NCBI GenBank assembly: GCA_003667245.1
Contig: RCNN01000010.1
Location: forward strand, 62,001-126,000
Origin: Heterostelium multicystogenum
Taxonomy: Eukaryota > Evosea > Eumycetozoa > Acytosteliales > Acytosteliaceae
Direction of reading: 5' to 3'
Length of the DNA: 64,000 bases
The position numbers and the translations under genes were made by a program. The notes below the pieces were generated by a model that was not told the DNA's origin, did no database searches, and was given only the letters and a program-made list of their open reading frames with translations. Positions within the stretch are counted from its first letter, which is position 1. Each line of letters begins with the position of its first letter. Shown here piece after piece: positions 1 through 10,369 of this stretch.

Positions 1-1243
1 GTTAAATGATTGTTTTGGTGCTGGTGGATTTGGATTAAAATCTTTTAAAATATTAAATTAATATTACTATTAGATTTTCAAAAGTTAAAGATGCTATCGA
101 CATACCATCATCTATCAAATTCTTGCTAGTACCATTTGGTGCAGAGTGCCATTCAAATTGGTCGTCCATGAGTGAAGCTTTTGGTTTAGGTAGTGGTATT
201 GATACATTGTTATTATTTGTTTTGGAATGGTGTTATTGCTGTTGTTGCTGCTGCTACTGTGGAAGGATGAGAATCCGTCATCTCCTCTGTGATTATTGTT
301 GCTGCTGCTACTGTGGAAAGATGAGAATCCATCATCTCCTCCTCTATTATTGCTGAAACCATCGTCTCTGAATCCACCATGGTTATTGCTATTATTTCTA
401 CCACTGTTGTGGTTATTGTTTCGACCATGGTTGTTATCATATCCATTGTTGTTTTCTACCATGATTGCTATCATATCCATTGTTTCTTCCACTGTTATTA
501 TGGTTGTTGTATCCATTGCTTCTTCCAGAGGAATGGCTGTCATAACCATTGTCATTGTCGTAACCGTTATTTCTACGGTTGTCGTGGAAAGAATTGAACT
601 CGTTGGATGAGTTATTTCTCTGATATTGCTCATTGTAGTTCTCTTTGTGGTTTCATTGAATCCACCACCACCTCTTCTCATTTGTGATGCACTACGATAA
701 CCTGAAGATGCACCATCTGGTTTTGTGAACTCTTTTCTTTCATATTTTGCACGAATGAATTGTTCCAATGAGCTTTTGGAGGCGTCAGTGGTTAGTAGCT
801 ATATACATCATCAAAACACAAATCTCTACTTACTAGGAGTCAGCATTTGAGTCGGGCTTTCTGAATCCACTTGGAAGATACTCTTCGTAGATCTGATTTG
901 ATTTTTTGTTACCATGTTTTTCATTCCCTCCAAGAGCTCTGGTGTCCATTTATCGAGTGACACCGATCTAACCTTTGAGATATGAACACCGAGTGATCTG
1001 TGAATACCAGAGCATTTCATGCAAATGAAAAATACCAAGATTGGTAGATGCCCATCTTGGTGCTGTAATCATCAACCAAGTAATAATACTATTAATAACT
1101 GTCTTGATTGAATTGTCATATTCGTTCAAATCATACCTTTAGTGTTACAATCGGCGCATTGTTTATTTTCATCCTGCTTTAATAAATCCTCAAGTACAGC
1201 AATGCATGCTTGACTGACTTTTTTCGTCTTTAATTGAATTCAT
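1..1243 (-). CDS. ArfGAP-domain protein (SMAP/AGFG-like), C-terminus may run off window
   Basis: Predicted GTPase-activating protein for Arf GTPases in vesicle traffic. Exon 1 runs down from the ATG at 1243 and ends in the first zinc pair, CADC. After an intron the second pair follows 16 residues later, then [19 protein letters not shown] with the arginine finger region and [14 protein letters not shown] further intron near 790-830 (GTAAGT...AAAG) joins to [13 protein letters not shown], typical of the domain end. The tail is Asn/Gly/Ser/His-rich, with [13 protein letters not shown] and [14 protein letters not shown] units. Frame is broken at several homopolymers: AAAAAA near 1230, TTTTT near 1025, a G run near 913, and twice in the tail; correcting each by one base restores the family sequence. 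The stop is not certain, because coding-like sequence ([11 protein letters not shown]) continues to base 1. Family certain; subfamily not. Confidence 0.82.
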
Positions 1244-2782
1244 ATTGCTACTATTATTATTTTGTGTGTTAGTTCTCCTATTGTTATAAAGTTTGAATGA
1301 TGGTGATCATTGTAATGATTATTATTAGGATACATTTTTGGAAATTAAAAAGAGGAATAGAAAGGCAATAAATTATATTTTATAAATTTATAAAATATAG
1401 ATAAAATAAGATTATAGCTATTTGATTTGATTCTATCTATTTAATAATAAACTAAACTAACTAACTAAACTAACTAAACTAAACAAACAAAACTTGAATA
1501 ATTAACAAAAACTAACCCCAAACTCAACTCTCCAATTCTGTTGATGTGTTGTTGTTATTGTTCTGTTTTGTGTACGTGGTGGTTAGATGTAGAATGGATT
1601 ATAAAAATAATGAAATGAAATGTGTGTAATATTAAAATTAATAATAATTGAATATAATGTGTTGTTGTTGTTTTTTTGTTTTTTGTTTAGAATGTAGAGA
1701 TGAGTTATTATGATTGTGTGAAGATTGGCTTGTTGTTATTTTTTATTGACTTGATTGTGTGAAATGAGGTGAGAGATTGATTTTTGTATTTTTATCAACA
1801 CAGTAGCTGTAGCATCAGATATCTAAAGATTATAAATAAGCCAGTGCTGCAGTATGACATTAACAGCTATGAATGATAATAATACAAGTTATATTTCAAA
1901 ATGATCGATAATATTAAAGTCATTGAGTGAGGTCTTGCATAGTGGAGATTGAAAACAAACTATTGATTCATTCATTTGAAATGTTGCTTATTCTAATAAA
2001 TTAGAATGTAATAATAGTTACCTACCTTAAAATAATTTAATTACTTTCTCTATTTTAGTTAAATTGAATAGATATAATAATAATAAGATATAGTAGTGAG
2101 TAGTAGTGGTGTATTGGTAATGTTGCAAATATATTATAGTATAGAATAATAAATATTGAGCGAAAGAAATGCAAAACAAAAAAGATATTTAAAAAACCTA
2201 AACTATTGTAGTTGTTGCTGTGAATAATAGGAAACTGACTGACAGCAGGATTCAATATTATCAAGATACAAAAAGTGGGGAAGTTGAAAAATTATAAATA
2301 TTATTAAAAATTAATTTAAATTATTTGGCAATAAATGCAACCTCACACTCTACTACTGCATGAATGCAACCAAGCATTGTAAAAAACTTCAACTTCGACT
2401 CTTTTTTCAAACTGCAAAAGTTTTTGCTTTCAAAACTTTTGATTACGGGTGGTCCTTTTTTTAAAAAATTATCCAAATCAAATAAACTATAATTTTGTTT
2501 GTTTTTTTATAGAACCAAATTGTTTATTTGTATATTAATTATTCTTTGCTGAACCAATCAAACAAGCAATCAATCAACCAAGCAATCAATCAATCAGTAT
2601 TATGTGTATATAGATAGAACGATATATAAGAATAGAAATATAGATATATATATATAGGAATAGTTGTTGTATTTTTAATCAAATCATATCATCATCAATC
2701 ATCTAGATAATAATTTAATAAAAACAAAACAAAATACATTCATACTAGGATATAGTTAAAATATACAGCAACAAACGATAAA
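1244..2782. other. Intergenic, divergent promoters
   Basis: A/T-rich DNA between the divergent ArfGAP gene and the gene at 2783. It holds a CTAA-type repeat (1451-1491), poly-T/TTG tracts and CAAT-rich runs near 2560-2600. A minus-strand open frame at 2055-2264 has the Ile/Tyr/Phe-rich look of A/T-rich noise. I see no gene. Confidence 0.5.
1451..1491. repeat. Short CTAA/ACTAA tandem repeat
   Basis: About 40 bases of imperfect ACTAA/CTAA units, grading into AAAC units. Simple-sequence repeat in intergenic DNA; no function is implied. Confidence 0.7.
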
Positions 2783-3704
2783 ATGGTAGATTATGAAAAT
2801 AGAGTGATCAAATGTGTTGATTTATTAACCTATATCATGGTATAGTCTTTGATGAGATTAAATGTATGTGACAGTATCAACAGGTATATGCTTCTTTGAG
2901 AAGATTTGGAAATGGAGTGGAACCTCGGTTGCCGAAGGTATTTGTAAATTAGTACTTACATTTCATAAGTTATCGAATGAAATCGGTGATACTGGTGGTA
3001 TGTTGAACTTAAGTGATGGGCGATGATGATGATCATCATCATCTATGAATAGATTTACTGATTGTTTTTGATGACCATCAATTGACATGTTTGGATTCTA
3101 GAGGTGAAAAGTGTATTATTTGAACAGCCAACCACACAGCCGAATCCATTGAGCCTGTCAGGCCATGGAATCAGCACGCCTGGTGGATCTTCGTCCAGCA
3201 GCACACAGTCGAGTGGTAGCGGAAGCAGCAGTACCACATCAACAACTACTACAAATGTCAGACACTCGTTGCATCATCGCACACCATCAACAACAGGATC
3301 ATCATCAACCGCAAAGAGAGTCAAGGTTGTCAACGCACCTCCACCCATCAGATTGGCGTGCGAGAAGGAAGAGAAGATCACTGTGTCGGTATTTTATGAA
3401 TTGGCCGGCTTTGAAGATGAAATCAAAAAGTTTATCTTGAATATATTGAATGAATTTAACAACAAATATGCTGCACAGCTGCCAGAGCTACGTCCCATTC
3501 TTCACGAAATGAGTGAATTTCCAGAAAAATGTAAAGTAAGTATCAATCCCAATATCAACCAACCAACCCATCGAGGTCACAGCCGACTCCAAACTAACCA
3601 ATCATATGATTCAACTACAGACAAAACCAGAGGAAATTATGATTAGATTTAAAGATTTCGAATCGATTGCAGACGATATAAAGATACAATCAAAGCTTTC
3701 ATAA
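2783..3704 (+). CDS. Unrecognised multi-exon protein with Ser/Thr-rich insert
   Basis: Not recognised. The first exon starts at ATG 2783 (MVDYENRVIKCVDLLTYIM) and is followed by an intron of about 45 bases ending CAACAG. The second exon gives ICFFEKIWKWSG...AEGICKLVLTFHKLSNEIGD. After another intron comes KSVLFEQPTTQPNPLSLSGH, a Ser/Gly/Thr-rich linker of about 60 residues, then a well-formed helical stretch (EEKITVSVFYELAGFEDEIKK, FILNILNEFNNKYAAQLPEL). The last intron, 3536-3620 (GTAAGT...ACAG), leads to an exon ending IADDIKIQSKLS and TAA at 3702. The first junction does not join in frame without a one-base adjustment. The alternation of hydrophobic strands and helices suggests a small folded domain interrupted by a linker, but I assign no family. 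The downstream gene is convergent, 132 bases away. Confidence 0.5.
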
Positions 3705-3836
3705 ATGATACTGAATAGAATATAATTAAAAGAATATTATCAGTGGACTTAAGAATATTATAGTCGGTGTAAAGATACAATAACAATAGGGTGATCAGGA
3801 CTGTGAAGGTATGAATAATACAAAATTGAATATAAT

Positions 3837-6800
3837 TTATTTGATGATTGTTGATTGCATTAGTTGTTTTTCTTCGTCCAACATTCTTTCTATTGCACTG
3901 TGTGCATGCTTTCTGATGTAGTGAATGGCATTATCCATACTTGGGGAGGGGTTTGGGTTGGAGTTGGTGTTTGTGGACATGAATGATGGACGTGTTGGTG
4001 ATGATGGCAGTGAAGAAGGAGAGAATTGCATGCGACCAGATGCAGTAGCCATTGATGTACCTTTCTCGAGGAAGCTGAGGAGCGAGGATAGAGGCATGAA
4101 AATTGATGTCTCAAACTCAGGTCCCATAACATCTGCTTCACTCTTTGGCTCGTCAATCTGAGAGACCACTTTGAGAATGAGCTGAATCGAGAATACAGTT
4201 GTTTCCTTTGGGATCGATCCAATCCTGTAGTAACTCCATCATACGATCGCTATCCTTGAGGTTAAGGATGATTTGATTGATGAAATGACGGTCCTCCATC
4301 TTGATAGACTCCTGATTGCGATAGTAGTCTTGGAGCTCAGCAATGAAATGAAGTAGTTACGACAAACAATCCACGATGCAAATACTGAAGGAAAACTGTT
4401 CTTGTCAAGCAATAGAATCCGAGGATGGTAAAGTGAGAAAAGAAGTCCTTTGGGAATGGACAGCTCAACTCCTCAATGGCAGTGTACAACTTCTCCATTA
4501 CACGGAAGAGTTGTGATCGTTTTGGATGCGAGCGAATAGAAACGGTTTCGTGACTATCGTTATTTGATGATGTTCTTTCTTAGATGAGCATAAAGTGTAT
4601 TTTACACACGTTGATCTGTACATTCTTGTAGCTGTTGGCCCACTCTGTAAGCTTTTTCTTTGGTCTCTTTTTGTGAAATCTGAAGGAAGTAGTCTGAAGA
4701 GATTAGAAGAGTAAGCTTTGAATATCGCCAAGTGGATTCTCTTCGTATCCGTCGCAATGATATATTACTGGCCAATGGGATTTTCGAAGTTGGGGCAATT
4801 TGTTTTTGTGGACTAAGAGTTGACTCTGATCCAGATGATTTTCTAATAGAGGTATCATCTGACTTAACTAATAGATGTTAAACATGTTAGTGTTGAGGAA
4901 AATACTATTGCTTAATAGCTGGATGCAACTTATACAATCACTGAAAAAGTTTTTTAAGAAAAACCGGGGGAAGGTTGCAAGTGTAGTTTTCTCTTTGTAG
5001 AATATCTGGCTTTGTCACTTGGAATGACTTTAAGCGTTTCTTATTGGGATCTTCTTTTTTAGTCGATGCAAATGGATGCTGGAATCTGGGTGGTTATTGG
5101 TGCCAATTCAAGATCCTTAAGTTTGGGCTTGCTGGAGTCCAATCCCTCAATAGAGGTGACAGGTAGTATCTGTAGATACTGATTATCAAGCTTGTTATCA
5201 CGAAGGATCTTGTAGGTCGATCCCAAGAGGTACTCTTTAAGCAGATCTGATGATATGAGACTAGTTTCATTGCAAACACTTGCAAGAATTCTAAACCATG
5301 ATCTCACTGTCATTGGACATGTATATTTGTGAGATGCAATGCTCTAATTTCGGTTCCAGGCTCAAGTGAGTGTTTGCTAATTGTCTCTCTATTGAATAGA
5401 TTTAAGATGGATTCACGTTCAAATTGGAATCTATATAGAATACCATTTTTGATAATCGAATAGATATTGATCTAAAAATTGATAAATACTAATTAGTTCC
5501 TTATTTTCCGATGCTTAATATATGCATTCTCTATGTACCCTGGTTTTGTTTTTGTCTTTATGATTTGTCATATAGTAGGGAATGATTGATTGTTGAAATT
5601 TCGCTGGGAAGTGGTCTAGTTCTTGTAGAAAGAATGTCAGAGGAATCATGTGAAGATCTCTCCCTGATGGGTGATGATAGATCATGGTGAAGTGTAAGTC
5701 CAAAGCATGGATCATGGTCTGAAGCACAATCGATGAATTGTAAAAAAGTTTCCTGGAATATAGATCATCAAAAGATTACCAATACAATCAAACAATACTC
5801 TCGTCACCTGAATCGAAAGAAATCCACCATTAATACTGTGCAATGGAATAGAATATCTAATTCTTTGTTTTAGATGCAACAAATAAATACTAATTCTAAT
5901 TGAAGTATTATTTGACTCTTCTTTGATGGCAGCAGACATAATCCATTCTAATTTGTAAAAGCAACGTGGTTAGCTCTATCGTCAACTAATTAAGTTCAAC
6001 AACCAACTACTTACACCATTGAAATTGACCACATGAATATTTTGGTAGACTTGTTTCAGTTTTGTTGGAAAGAGACATTGGGAAATGGTTGATTTGGAGA
6101 CATCTTTATCAGTTGACAGATTGAGTTGGATGAGGAATTCAGGCTGGACGGTTGGTTTTCCAAGCCTGGAAAGTGCATGTTCTGAAAATATTATCTGATG
6201 GTCCATTGAATCCAGTACGATTCTTGTAGTGTAAACTATAGAATGTATTTTGTAATATCGTCGAATTGATTACCAGTAGAACTGACTAAAAATTTTATCT
6301 TTTTTTGCCAATTGTCCTTTTTATTGGCGGTCAAGTAGATACCACTATTGTCACGATGAATAGGCACCTTCACTGTAAAGCACTCTGTATTCTGCACCAG
6401 CAGCAAGTATAAAAAAAGTTCTTATTCATATCAACATTGTAAGCAATGATAGGTTAAAGGGTATGGCGACATCATTTCCAATGCATGGAAATCTGAACTT
6501 TTCTATTGATCTCATGAATAAATGACGAATAAACTGGTAATTGATCATACCTCTTGGTTAGCAACATCACTTTTGATGAACGACTGCACTACATACCTTC
6601 ATTTTTAGTATTTATATCTACAACTTTATCGGGTTGTTTAACCGTAAAGATAAGCAATGATTTACTCGGCTCATTACTCAGGCATGCACTGATGATGGTT
6701 CCACGAATTTAAGCAGTGTTTCAGGTCTTTTATCAGTTGAATATTATATCGATTTTATCTACAAATGTCTTTTGCATACCCTAGAAGATAGATAGATAGA

Positions 6801-7349
6801 GTGTGTTAGTGATTGGTGTGTCATTGGAGTAACAGAGTTGACATACATTCAGCGATGGCTTCTCTTGCAATGAGGAAAGTTCCAGTATTGTCTTTTCCGA
6901 TGATTCTTAAAATCTATGATTTTGTGCAATGCACTTGTGCTGCGAGTAGTAATGGAAGAGGTTCGATGAATCAAGCGAAGTCGATGCCGTGTATCCAGAG
7001 AACATAGCGCTGGGATCGAACGAAAGATGCTGCCGATCGCATCGCATCGCTGTCAGAGTCAACCGGAATGAATTTCGCCGTCTTCATCATATTCATTCAT
7101 CGCCATTGATCGAGCTATTCAGAGGCGAGCTATTGTTGCTACTCATACGTAAGCCCGACTGCGACTGGTGCAAGTGGTTTTGCAATGAAGTGGGGTGGCG
7201 GTGTGTTGTATCTACTGCTGTTTCCACTGTTGTTACCGCCACTGTTATTCGAAGCAGCACTATAATAGACCATTGAATGAACTGCCCAGCTTGAAGTGAT
7301 CGAGCTTATCACGAAATATAGCAGGCGGATTACGAGTTTTGCGATCCAT
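3837..7349 (-). CDS. Gamma-secretase-activating protein (GSAP/Pigeon) family, multi-exon, frameshifted
   Basis: Fragments over 3.5 kb align in order to my recollection of animal GSAP. RISIYLLHLKQRIRYSIPLH...LLMIYIPGNFF matches the YSVFYIHKGHSKTF...AVYLPGHFF region. CPFPKDFFSHFTILGFYCLT...YLHRGLFVVTTSF matches LPLPPGFHTLHTILGVQCL...LLHCIDSGVLLLTE. The C-terminal FETSIFMPLSSLLSFLE...HYIRKHAHSAIERML matches VEFLPLNYFIEIL...EEAALKHTAMLLGL. In animals GSAP binds the gamma-secretase substrate C-terminal fragment. The stop is TAA at 3837-3839. The N-terminus is uncertain: I extend it to ATG 7349 (MDRKTRNPPAIFRDKLDHF, then an Asn/Gly/Ser-rich stretch) because no other start fits, but the first kilobase could be a separate gene. 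Several introns and homopolymer shifts (for example a T run near 5750) break the frame. Family assignment is good; exon structure is approximate. Confidence 0.65.
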
Positions 7350-8599
7350 AGTATGTAGGTATATTATTAGGGTTGTTATTGGATTGATTGTATAACTGAC
7401 TGTTTGCATTACCTATTCCAATGCCACCACTATTATTAATATTGCTATTGCTTATTGTTTATTGTTACTGTTATTGCTATTAGTTGTAGCGGTATTGTTT
7501 ATGGTTTTACAATAAAGCTTGAAGCAATGTGATTGGTGACATCTTTTGCAGCAGGCGGTAGTTGATCATTCGCAAATTCAAGGTACGACATCATGCTCCA
7601 AGCTGAATAGCTTAGTAAACTTGAACATGATCTAGAACGTAGTAAGTTAAGTACAGTAAGCAAGCAAGCTGACTTTCAATATCAATCACTTGGTAAATCA
7701 GCAAGCAACAAAAGTAGAATCTACTAAACAAACAGACAAACAACCTATGACAACTAATATTAAATAAATTGAAAAAATCTCAAACTTTTATTTTTGAGTG
7801 GATAAAAAACAACTTTTTCCACTACGAATTCAAAACAACTTCCCCCTATGGTATGACTTTTAAAAATCGCTTTACTCTCTTTCAACTGATGACACGAGGT
7901 ACACCAAGACATGATGCATTGTTTAAATTATATAATAACATAAGAGTAGAGTAAAGAGATTTTACAGGTCAACTAGAGATTGTAATGCTTGAATACCAAT
8001 TGAAATGATTACTATTAATGATCATTTCGTATGACTGAGCTTACTTTTGATACTGTCGACTTGCTCTTTATAAGTATTTTCAATACAATCAACATCAACA
8101 ATTGTTATAAAAAGCGATAATTGTTTAGAATAAATTAGGTTCTAAAATAGTGTTTGTTGTCAAGCAAATATAATTGAATATCCATATTTGAATGAATTGA
8201 TAATCAAAACATTTCTGGTGATTGAATGCTCAAAAAAGAGATAGGACAGATCTCAGGGGGTTAACTTTCAAAATATGTAATTCAAATGTATACTAAATCA
8301 TTGCTGTAAGAGACCTTGTTCTTGTACACCCAAATATGAATTTAAGAGGATAATCCAAATCTGAAGAAAACAATTAAATTATGGTTGTTGTCTAATTAAG
8401 ATTACTGAGAAATTCTCAATTCTTAATTTGTGAAAGTTGTAGTAGTTGCAAATATAAATAATCCCCACCACCACACATCAATCGATCGATCAATTAAAAA
8501 GTAAACAATTTGAAGTAGAATCCAGAGTTTTTTTTTTTTTTGGCTATATATATTTAATGGATATATTTATATTTTTATTAGGGGAAACTATTATTATAT
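7350..8599. other. Intergenic
   Basis: Between the 5' end of the GSAP-like gene and the 3' end of profilin. A/T-rich, with CAAGCAAGC/CAACA runs. An open frame at 7769-7954 reads through F/N/K-rich sequence without family features, and I do not accept it. It contains the possible small RNA at 8288-8329 and an AATCGATCGATC motif near 8479. Confidence 0.5.
8288..8329 (-). ncRNA. Possible Class I-like small RNA (weak candidate)
   Basis: On the minus strand this 42-base segment begins GTGTAC and ends GTATAC. These can pair over six positions with one G-U. Inside is TCTTACAGCAA, which differs by one base from the CCTTACAGCAA motif of dictyostelid Class I RNAs. An ACCATAA, one base off the CCCATAA upstream element (DUSE) of dictyostelid small-RNA genes, lies about 50 bases upstream. 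Against it: the motif is not directly beside the 5' stem, and both matches are imperfect, so chance is quite possible. Confidence 0.18.
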
Positions 8600-8980
8600 T
8601 TAATATGATTGGTCGATCAAGTAGTCAGCGAGCTTCTCGACAATTTGGGCAGCAGCACCTGGTTGCAACTTCTCGTTGTAGACACCAATGATGACGGTCT
8701 TACCGGTCTTGACACAGACACAACCACCAGCACCTTGCTTACCGTAGATTGAACGTCCGTCAGCCTTGATGACAAAGTATTTGGTACCGTTGAGGATGAC
8801 ACCGGATTGGACGACGGCGGCAGAGTTGGTGAAACCACCGATCAAAGTCTTTTCTTCACCGTTCTTCAAGGAGAAACCCTTTGAGGTAGCCCAGTTGCTA
8901 CCGTCCAAACCGATGATTTGGGCGTTGATCAAACCAGCTCCGATGAGGTTTCCGTCGATGTATGGTTGCCAGGCAGACAT
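8600..8980 (-). CDS. Profilin
   Basis: Actin-monomer-binding protein that controls filament assembly and binds poly-proline and phosphoinositides. A complete single-exon frame of 126 residues, the family's usual length. It has the N-terminal helix MSAWQPYIDGNLIGAGLINA, the LDGSNWATSKGF strand pair, and the C-terminal GKTVIIGVYNEKLQPGAAA and IVEKLADYLIDQSY helix that forms the poly-proline site with W4. Start is the only sensible ATG, with an A-rich leader. Codon use is strongly C-biased (ACC, GTC, AAG), as expected of an abundant cytoskeletal protein. It most resembles the dictyostelid profilin with an IGLDGSNWA core, but I do not assign the paralogue (I or II). Confidence 0.97.
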   Translation of the reverse strand: MSAWQPYIDGNLIGAGLINAQIIGLDGSNWATSKGFSLKNGEEKTLIGGFTNSAAVVQSGVILNGTKYFVIKADGRSIYGKQGAGGCVCVKTGKTVIIGVYNEKLQPGAAAQIVEKLADYLIDQSY

Positions 8981-10369
8981 TATATAATTTGTTTTAGGGT
9001 TTTTTTAAAAAAAAAATAGATTACAACAAAGGGGTTTTTGGGATTTCTAAAGTATTTGGAAAAAAGCAACAGGAGTCAAAGTTAGGATAATGTACTTGAA
9101 TTTGCATCAATTTAAACCAACATCTAAATCCAAACTAGCTTTCATATAACATAATCATCATATTCATTGATCCATTTGAATTTGGAAATCAACCAATTCG
9201 TCTATGCCATCGACTATCCACACCCATCCAACTATCGTAAGATCGATCTTATTGAAAAAATTCCAATTGTTTCAGATAGTCGGTCGACCGAATGAAAATG
9301 ATTGTTATATTTAAGTTTGGGGAGATGTGGAATGGATAATAATTATAAATAAATCTTACATATTAGTTTTATTTAAGTGTACAACTGAATTGAATGAATG
9401 GTGTTCAAGTTGGCTTGCTTTTGTATACTGTGATGGCAGGAAATGAGCTTGAACAAGAAAATTTAAATAAAAATTAATGTTTTAAAAAAAGAAAAAACGA
9501 CATTATCATTTAGTAATTTCTTTGGAGAAAACCCAATAAAAGCCATTTTTTAAAGAAAATATCCACCATTTTTTTCATGGCTGTGATTGTGAGATTTGTT
9601 TGTGAAATTATTTTTTTCTTTTTGGGTTAGATTCAATTCTTATATATGACTGTTTTGTGAGATTATGAAAATCAAATCGATTTGTCTGTTTTGGTGTGAT
9701 CCATCCACCCAATAAGCACCAAAAGACAACTACCAAGTTACCACAGTCTTCTGTGTTAAGCAAGTTATAGACTGTGTTGTTTGCCAGGAATTAATTTTCA
9801 TAAATTCTTTTTTGGATCCATATGAAAGCAGCAGCAGTATTGGATGGATGGATCTATGAATATAAAATATGGTGATGGTGGTGAGCAAACCTCTCAATCC
9901 TTTACATCTTGAATCAAACTTTAATACCAAAAATAAATAAGCTTCAAACCCAAATTAAAAAACAGTAATATTTATAACATTGGTTCAATCTGTGTGAGAT
10001 TGATGGTGGGTGTTGTTGATGTTTGTTGTCCTATAATTATGTAATATCCACCCATATTGTTATATCTAATCTAGATTTGCTCTGTTCAATCTAAAAATAA
10101 GTACGATACAATCTTAAATTAACTAACTATCGAATAATATTTATCCATCATGATGTTTGATTGAATTTGATTTGGGTGATGTTGTTCTCTCAAATCCCCA
10201 ATAACCCATTTTAAAAAAGCCCCAGTACCGACCCGATTTATCTAATTGATTATTCGTTAGTTTATAATATAATATAATATTTTGTTTAAGAATTTAATTA
10301 CTTTGAAAATGAATGAATGATATGTTGTTGATGCTTCAACTATAATTCAACTACAATTCAATCTTATTG
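8981..10369. other. Intergenic (profilin promoter side)
   Basis: Upstream of profilin and downstream of the TMTC gene. It begins with a T/A-rich leader (TTTTTTAAAAAAAAAATAG) just upstream of the profilin ATG, typical of dictyostelid promoters. No frame with family features; the open frame at 9730-9930 is rejected. Confidence 0.5.

Noticed and set aside
123..610. Plus-strand open frames opposite the ArfGAP tail
   Set aside because: They are Leu/Cys/Val shadows of the Asn/Gly/Ser codons of the minus-strand gene.
7769..7954. 61-residue open frame
   Set aside because: F/N/K-rich composition, poly-A leader only by chance, no splice or family support.
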